From NCBI GenBank assembly GCA_030522415.1, contig CM060118.1, forward strand, positions 23,973,651 through 24,037,650: a stretch of 64,000 bases of DNA, written 5' to 3'. A model generated the notes under the pieces. That model ran no database searches and had not been told where the DNA came from. It saw only the letters and a program-made list of their open reading frames with translations. The position numbers and the translations under genes are program-made. Below, one piece after another: positions 56,118 through 64,000 of this stretch. The DNA comes from Channallabes apus (Eukaryota > Chordata > Actinopteri > Siluriformes > Clariidae). Every line of letters starts with the position of its first letter. Position 1 is the stretch's first letter.

Positions 56118-56709
56118 GAAATCCGGATTTTAACCAGAAGGAGAATCAGGTTTAAACTAAGAGTGATGTCAGCGTCCAGTTTCCCATGGCTCATGAAGGC
56201 TATTTCAGGTCAAGGCTGGATGGATTTCTTCTTATCTGCTCACTTATAAAGGATGATGTCCTCATTCCCTCTGTGTTTTATGATTCTTTTAATGATTCTT
56301 TTTAATGGGTATATGAGAGAGCAATCATCAATCACCCCCCCCCCCCCTTTGTTTATCTTATATTGACTCCCTTAGAATTTGGTACTGCTCTCCTTTAGCT
56401 GTCAGAAATGTCCTTTAAGACAAATTTACTTTGAGAATGTCCATGCCCAGGAGTTTATAATTCACCTGTATTCACTGACTGGTCATAATTTGGAAATAAT
56501 AATAATCATAATCATAATGTACGCATTTATCCATCCTCCTCATATTATTGTTATTTCATGCTTTGTGTTATATTAAACAGCTCACACCTGCTTTTTTTTC
56601 ACAGTTCACTACAAATGCACGTTGATATTAAAACAATATTTATGTTTATGCAACAGTACTGAAAGGTTGCTTTTATCTGTTTGGCTGCAGAGAGCATCTC
56701 TGACAGAAG

Positions 56710-56746
<37 letters not shown>

Positions 56747-57245
56747 GAATTCGAAGTGAAAGTTGTCTAACAGAAAGTGTTTTTGGCTTCGAAAAGGAGC
56801 ACAGTGCAAACACATCTGCCACTGTTCACGTGCATGTGCGGAGGATTAGCCATGAAAGCGTGATCACACATCACAAACATGCGATCGTTCTCCCATTGTG
56901 AGCTTCCTCGGTAGAGACACTCATCATCCCTTTTGAACAATGTTGAGTCCTGTTATTCTTTCGTTATAGTACAATGATTTTTTAAAGCTCAGAGCTTGAA
57001 CGTAGTAAGAGGAAGAACCTTTAAAGAAATTACAATAAGAAGCATGGACCAAGAGATTCTGTCCCCTTGGAAGAAAATTCACATGAGTTACTGTATTCAC
57101 ATTCCCTTATTCTGTGACAACGTTTTAACATGCAACGTTTTAACATGTCTAAACCTAGAGTTTTTTTTGTGATTTGCATTTGTTGGCATCAATCACGAAC
57201 TATCCCGGGATGATCAGAAGACTAAGTGATTAGCGTTTAGCCTTT
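56118..57245 (+). other. prkg1: prkg1 intron 2 with simple repeats
   Basis: Poly-C at about 56334-56347 and (GA)n at 56714-56745. No exon seen. Confidence 0.6.
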
Positions 57246-57566
57246 TGTAGCGTGGATGGTAAACCCAAACGCGGAAGCAAGCGAGTAGGCAGGATAACCA
57301 CGTGAATTAGTCACAGGACTCTCACAGAAGGGGAGCAAGGGAAAAACACAAATTTAACCCGCATTGTATAAACACACACTCGAATCAGAATGTAAACCCA
57401 AGAAAGTGAGTACTCACGAAATGGCAGACAAACAATCTGGACCGACATGGGCGAACTCAATGACTGAGCGATGTGAAGCGCCATCTTGTCTCCTTTTATG
57501 CTTCTTGTTTTGCGACCATACTACTTCCGGGTCCTAGTGCCGATCGCAGAGCGGGTGAATGTGACA
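57246..57566 (-). repeat. Gypsy 3' LTR (minus strand), complete
   Basis: 321 bp with TG...CA ends on the minus strand. It shares GCAAGGGAAAAACACAAA, CACACTCGAATCAGAATG and GTCGCAGAGCGG-type phrases with the truncated copy at 59020-59191. Confidence 0.8.
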
Positions 57567-59019
57567 GTACCCCCCTGTCCAGGACCGACTCCCGGCGGTC
57601 CTGGGGTGGAGGAAACCCAACGATGGTAGTCCCTGATAAACTCGGGGTCGAGGATGAACCCAGCCGGAATTCAAGATTGCTCTTCGGGACTGTAGCCTTC
57701 CAAGGTACTGGGTGCCTTGGCCCCTAGGTCGAGGATCCGACGTACGGTGTAAGCAGGGCCACCAATGATTCGGGGATGGAGGAGCAGGGGTGAGGATGGA
57801 ATCATAGGAGAAGTGGTGAAGGGTTTCAGTTGTGAGGTGTGGAAAAACGGATGGATTCTGAGCACCGCAGGCAGCTGGAGCCGGTAGGTGACAGGGTTGA
57901 TGCGGAGTGTGATGCGGTAAGGACTGATGAACCTGGGTGATAACTTCTTTGACTCGGTGTGGCAGATTTTTTGTGGACAGCCATACTTTGTCACCTACGT
58001 TGTACATTCGTCCCGGGGGGTGTCGACGGCGATGTTGGGTGGCGTAGCGGGTGTTAGCCCATTGGATGGCTCGGGTGGCTTGTATCCACAGCCGCCCGAC
58101 ACCTGCGAACCAACTGTTAGGCCGACGGTACATCAACCTCCGGTTTTTGGTGATCGAACATCGAAGGCTGGAATCCGTGGCATACCTCAAATGGACTGAG
58201 ATTTGTGGAGGTTATCAGATAACTCAGCTCATATAAGATAGCGTGCCCAGGAGCGTTGACGATCGGCAACAAAACATCTTAGATAGATGTCCGAGACGAT
58301 GTCTTTTGAGAACCCATGCAGGTGGACTACGTGCTCTAGAATCAGCTCGGCTGTATCTTTAGCTGATGGGATTCCGGAGAGAGCCACCAGATGCATGGCC
58401 TTGGAGAACCGATCCACGATGGTCATGATGGTCGTTATGGTCGTCTTTCCCTTCCTTCACGGATCTGCCCGTGATGAAGTCGACGGCAATGTGCATACAG
58501 GGCTGGCGAGGAACCGGAAGCGACTGGAGCTCTCCAGGTGTCGGCTGGTTGGTGGTCTTCACCCTGGCGCACACTGGGCATGCCTGGACGAACTCGTCGA
58601 TGTCCCGGGTCATGGAGGGCCACCAGAAGTCATGCTGGATGAACTGGAGGGTGCTCCTGGTGCTGGGGTGTCCAGAGAGGGGTGAAAAGTGGCCCCACTC
58701 CATGACGTCGCTCCTGACTGCTGAAGGCACGTAGAGTCGCCCAGGTGGCACACCTGCCTGGAGAACCCTCGTTTCTAGATCCCAATGAAGAGGTGCAATT
58801 ATTTTTGATGGTGGGAGGACAGGCGTGGATTCCGCCCGGGTGGCGTCCCCTTCATGTTGTTTGGATAGGGCGTCGTCCTTGGTGTTTTTGGACAGATGGA
58901 ATTTATAATGTTCAAAAAACAGAGCCCACCGTGCCTGCCTCGGGTTGGGCTGCTTGATGTTCTGGATTGTGATCATATTCTGGTGGTAGGTCCAGACAAT
59001 GAAAGGCTCGCTGGCGCCC
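57567..59019 (-). pseudogene. Gypsy RNase H end and integrase, broken
   Basis: Minus-strand frames: 59066-58359 starts with an RNase H terminus (PFIVWTYHQNM, NPRQARWALFFEHY). It then has the zinc finger (SGHPSTRSTLQFIQHDFWWP and ACPVCARVK) and the start of the integrase core (HIAVDFITGRS). A run of near-repeats at 58410-58450 (GGTCATGATGGTCGTTATGG) shifts the frame. The core resumes as MTIVDRFSKAMHLVALSG (58426-58229). Finally YNVGDKVWLSTKNLP marks the C-terminal domain. Several stops make it inactive. Confidence 0.85.
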
Positions 59020-59191
59020 ACAGAAGGGGAGCAAGGGAAAAACACAAACCCGCGTCCTATAAACACACACTCGAATCAGAATGTAAACCCAAGAAAGTGA
59101 AAGCGCCATCTTGTCTGATTTTATTCTTCCTGTTTTGCGACAGTACTACTTCCTGGTCCTAGTGCCGGTCGCAGAGCGGTTGTGTGTGACA
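59020..59191 (-). repeat. Gypsy 5' LTR (minus strand), truncated
   Basis: Truncated partner of 57246-57566. It is joined directly to RNase H coding sequence at about 59020, showing a deletion of everything between LTR and RNase H. Confidence 0.8.
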
Positions 59192-62709
<3,518 letters not shown>

Positions 62710-62920
62710 CTTGGTGTTTTTTCTACCATTTTCTTCCCAATTTGGTCTTGCCAATTCCCGACCACTAGCTAATACTCTCCATCACACGGGAGCTACTAAC
62801 AGGGGGAGGGTGAAGGAGAACACGCGCTTCCTCTGAAACATGTGAAGCCAAGTTCCATGTCTTTTTCAACTGCTTCTTATACTGCATCACATGGCGGCAT
62901 AGCATCCTTTAATGTAAAGT
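62710..62920. repeat. Dispersed repeat, probable
   Basis: Contains TTTTCTTCCCAATTTGGTC, CAATTCCCGACCACTAG and GAACACGCGCTTCCTCTGA, phrases I recall as repeated in otophysan fish genomes. Class not assigned. Confidence 0.5.
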
Positions 62921-63374
62921 GGTATATTCCCTCAGCTGCATACATTACAATAAAAAGCATTTAGGAACTTTTAAGTGGCCATTCATGCTTTCCTGTCGAA
63001 TAAATATTGGGTGACACAAAGATTAATCTCTAATGAATTATTAAGTCATGCATCATGATTAAAGATTAGCGAATACACAAACGAGACAAGTGTGTGTTGA
63101 AGTAATGCACTATAAGGCAGAACAGGAGTGCTTAAGCTAAGAGGCTTTATTTGGGCCAATCCAATATTTGTAGTCATAGTCTGTAAAAACATGCTGGCAA
63201 AATAGGGGTAATCTGTAACATGGCAAATAAGGAGCAATCATAAAAAAAAAACATGTGAAACGTGGAGAATGGGAAGCCAGGCTTAGTAACACATGCACAT
63301 AAAACAAAACTTTGCAAAGGCACAATTACACAGTGAGGTATAAGAGATGCAGTAATAAAAGGCTAAACTAAAAC
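62921..63374 (+). other. prkg1: prkg1 intron 3 segment with one direct-repeat arm
   Basis: Holds the first arm (63110-63153) of a direct repeat whose second arm is at the window end. Confidence 0.6.
63110..63153 (+). repeat. Direct repeat, arm 1
   Basis: 44 bp starting CTATAAGGCAGAACAGGAGT. Repeated with a few mismatches at 63957-64000. Confidence 0.85.
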
Positions 63375-63640
63375 AAAGGCCAGGCCATACTCTGAAGAGT
63401 ACTCTTCCGTACAGCAGAGACTTTGACTATCTTTAAACGACGACTCAAGACGCATCTGTTTCTCCAGTACTTGGACTGGAAAAAAAAAATCCCTCTTCCC
63501 AGTTGTGTTGGACTAATGGCACTTAGTTATTAACCTAGTTAACCCAGTGTAAGTATGTATCCAGTGATGTAAACTTTAAAGCACATTTTGTAAGTCGCTC
63601 TGGATAAGAGCGTCTTCCAAATGCCTAAATGTAAATGTAA
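63375..63640 (+). mobile_element. 3' end of an L2/Rex-type LINE
   Basis: A plus-strand segment encodes TIFKRRLKTHLFLQYLDW (63426-63479), the pattern of the C-terminal end of a LINE reverse-transcriptase protein. A 3' UTR follows, with the tail GTCGCTCTGGATAAGAGCGT at about 63594-63613. The same tail ends the SINE at 15210-15400. Strongly 5'-truncated. Confidence 0.65.
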
Positions 63641-63956
63641 TGAAGAATATATAAAAATTTTAATAAAAATACTCAAAGCTGAAGAAGTACACATCATGAT
63701 GGGCAAAACTATACAGTGGATCGCGAGTAACTTGGTCTGCGAGTGTTTTGCAAGATGAGTGAATTTTTTAAATAAATTTTAACTTGATAAACGAGCAAGG
63801 TCTTGACATACGAATAGTTATCCTCTCTCGCGCGCTGTGGCATTGTGGGTAATCGTCTCCCATGCTCAGTCGTCACTCGCATAGTCAACATCTGTGCATG
63901 TGCACTGTTTACTATAGTAAACATAGTTTATAGTCATAGTTATGACTATGTTCCTG

Positions 63957-64000
63957 CTATAAGGCAGAACAGGAATGCTTAAGCTAATAGGTTTTATTTG
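63957..64000 (+). repeat. Direct repeat, arm 2, cut by window end
   Basis: Starts CTATAAGGCAGAACAGGAAT and is still matching arm 1 at the last base, so the repeat extends beyond the window. Confidence 0.85.

Larger units (their letters stand above)
57246..59191 (-). mobile_element. Truncated Ty3/Gypsy element, reverse, with LTR remnants
   Basis: Direct repeats at 57246-57566 and 59020-59191 are LTRs of a minus-strand element (each starts TGTCAC on the minus strand). The upstream LTR at 59020-59191 is truncated and has a roughly 60-bp internal deletion relative to the other. Between them lie, on the minus strand, the end of RNase H, the integrase zinc finger and core, and the C-terminal region. 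Gag, protease and RT are gone. A polypurine-like AGGGGGG lies just before the 3' LTR. Confidence 0.85.

Overview
The window is genomic DNA from a teleost fish. It holds four separated coding exons with good GT/AG splice sites, about 20 kb of A+T-rich introns, many microsatellites, and a dense load of fish-type Tc1, SINE, RTE, DIRS and Ty3/Gypsy copies. The repeat mix suggests an otophysan such as a catfish, but this is a weak inference; nothing seen fixes the species.

The only host gene recognised is the 5' half of prkg1, cGMP-dependent protein kinase I, on the + strand. There are two alternative first exons: 1-alpha (ATG 19395, donor after 19651) and 1-beta (ATG 29677, donor after 29981). 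Both end in the same phase and splice in frame to common exon 2 (40368-40534), then exon 3 (59436-59549). The alternative exons encode the leucine-zipper dimerisation and autoinhibitory segments. Exons 2-3 encode the start of the first cyclic-nucleotide-binding domain, including its phosphate-binding cassette. The second nucleotide-binding domain and the kinase domain lie beyond the right edge. Each first exon has its own GC-rich upstream region.

Layout: 1-18.9 kb is 5' flanking DNA with an apparently intact Tc1 transposon (2017-3635), Tc1 relics and SINEs. 19.4-40.4 kb is intron 1 (shared, and interrupted by exon 1-beta). It holds a 1.97-kb terminal-inverted-repeat element carrying a spliced-gene fragment, a run of Tc1 relics, a small MITE, and an RTE-type LINE that has lost its reverse-transcriptase core. 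40.5-59.4 kb is intron 2. It holds a second Tc1 copy with three nonsense mutations, a degenerate DIRS element (47.1-53.5 kb) with a young non-autonomous Gypsy element nested in it, and a truncated minus-strand Gypsy element. 59.5-64 kb is intron 3, with a LINE 3' end and the start of a direct repeat cut off by the window edge.

The most interesting items are the Gypsy derivative, whose in-frame deletions leave one long Gag-integrase-fragment ORF between almost identical LTRs; the inverted-repeat element with an apparent captured two-exon gene fragment; the triplicated tyrosine-recombinase segment of the DIRS relic; and the intact Tc1 transposase. All identifications come from reading the sequence and recalled family knowledge; no database search was run.
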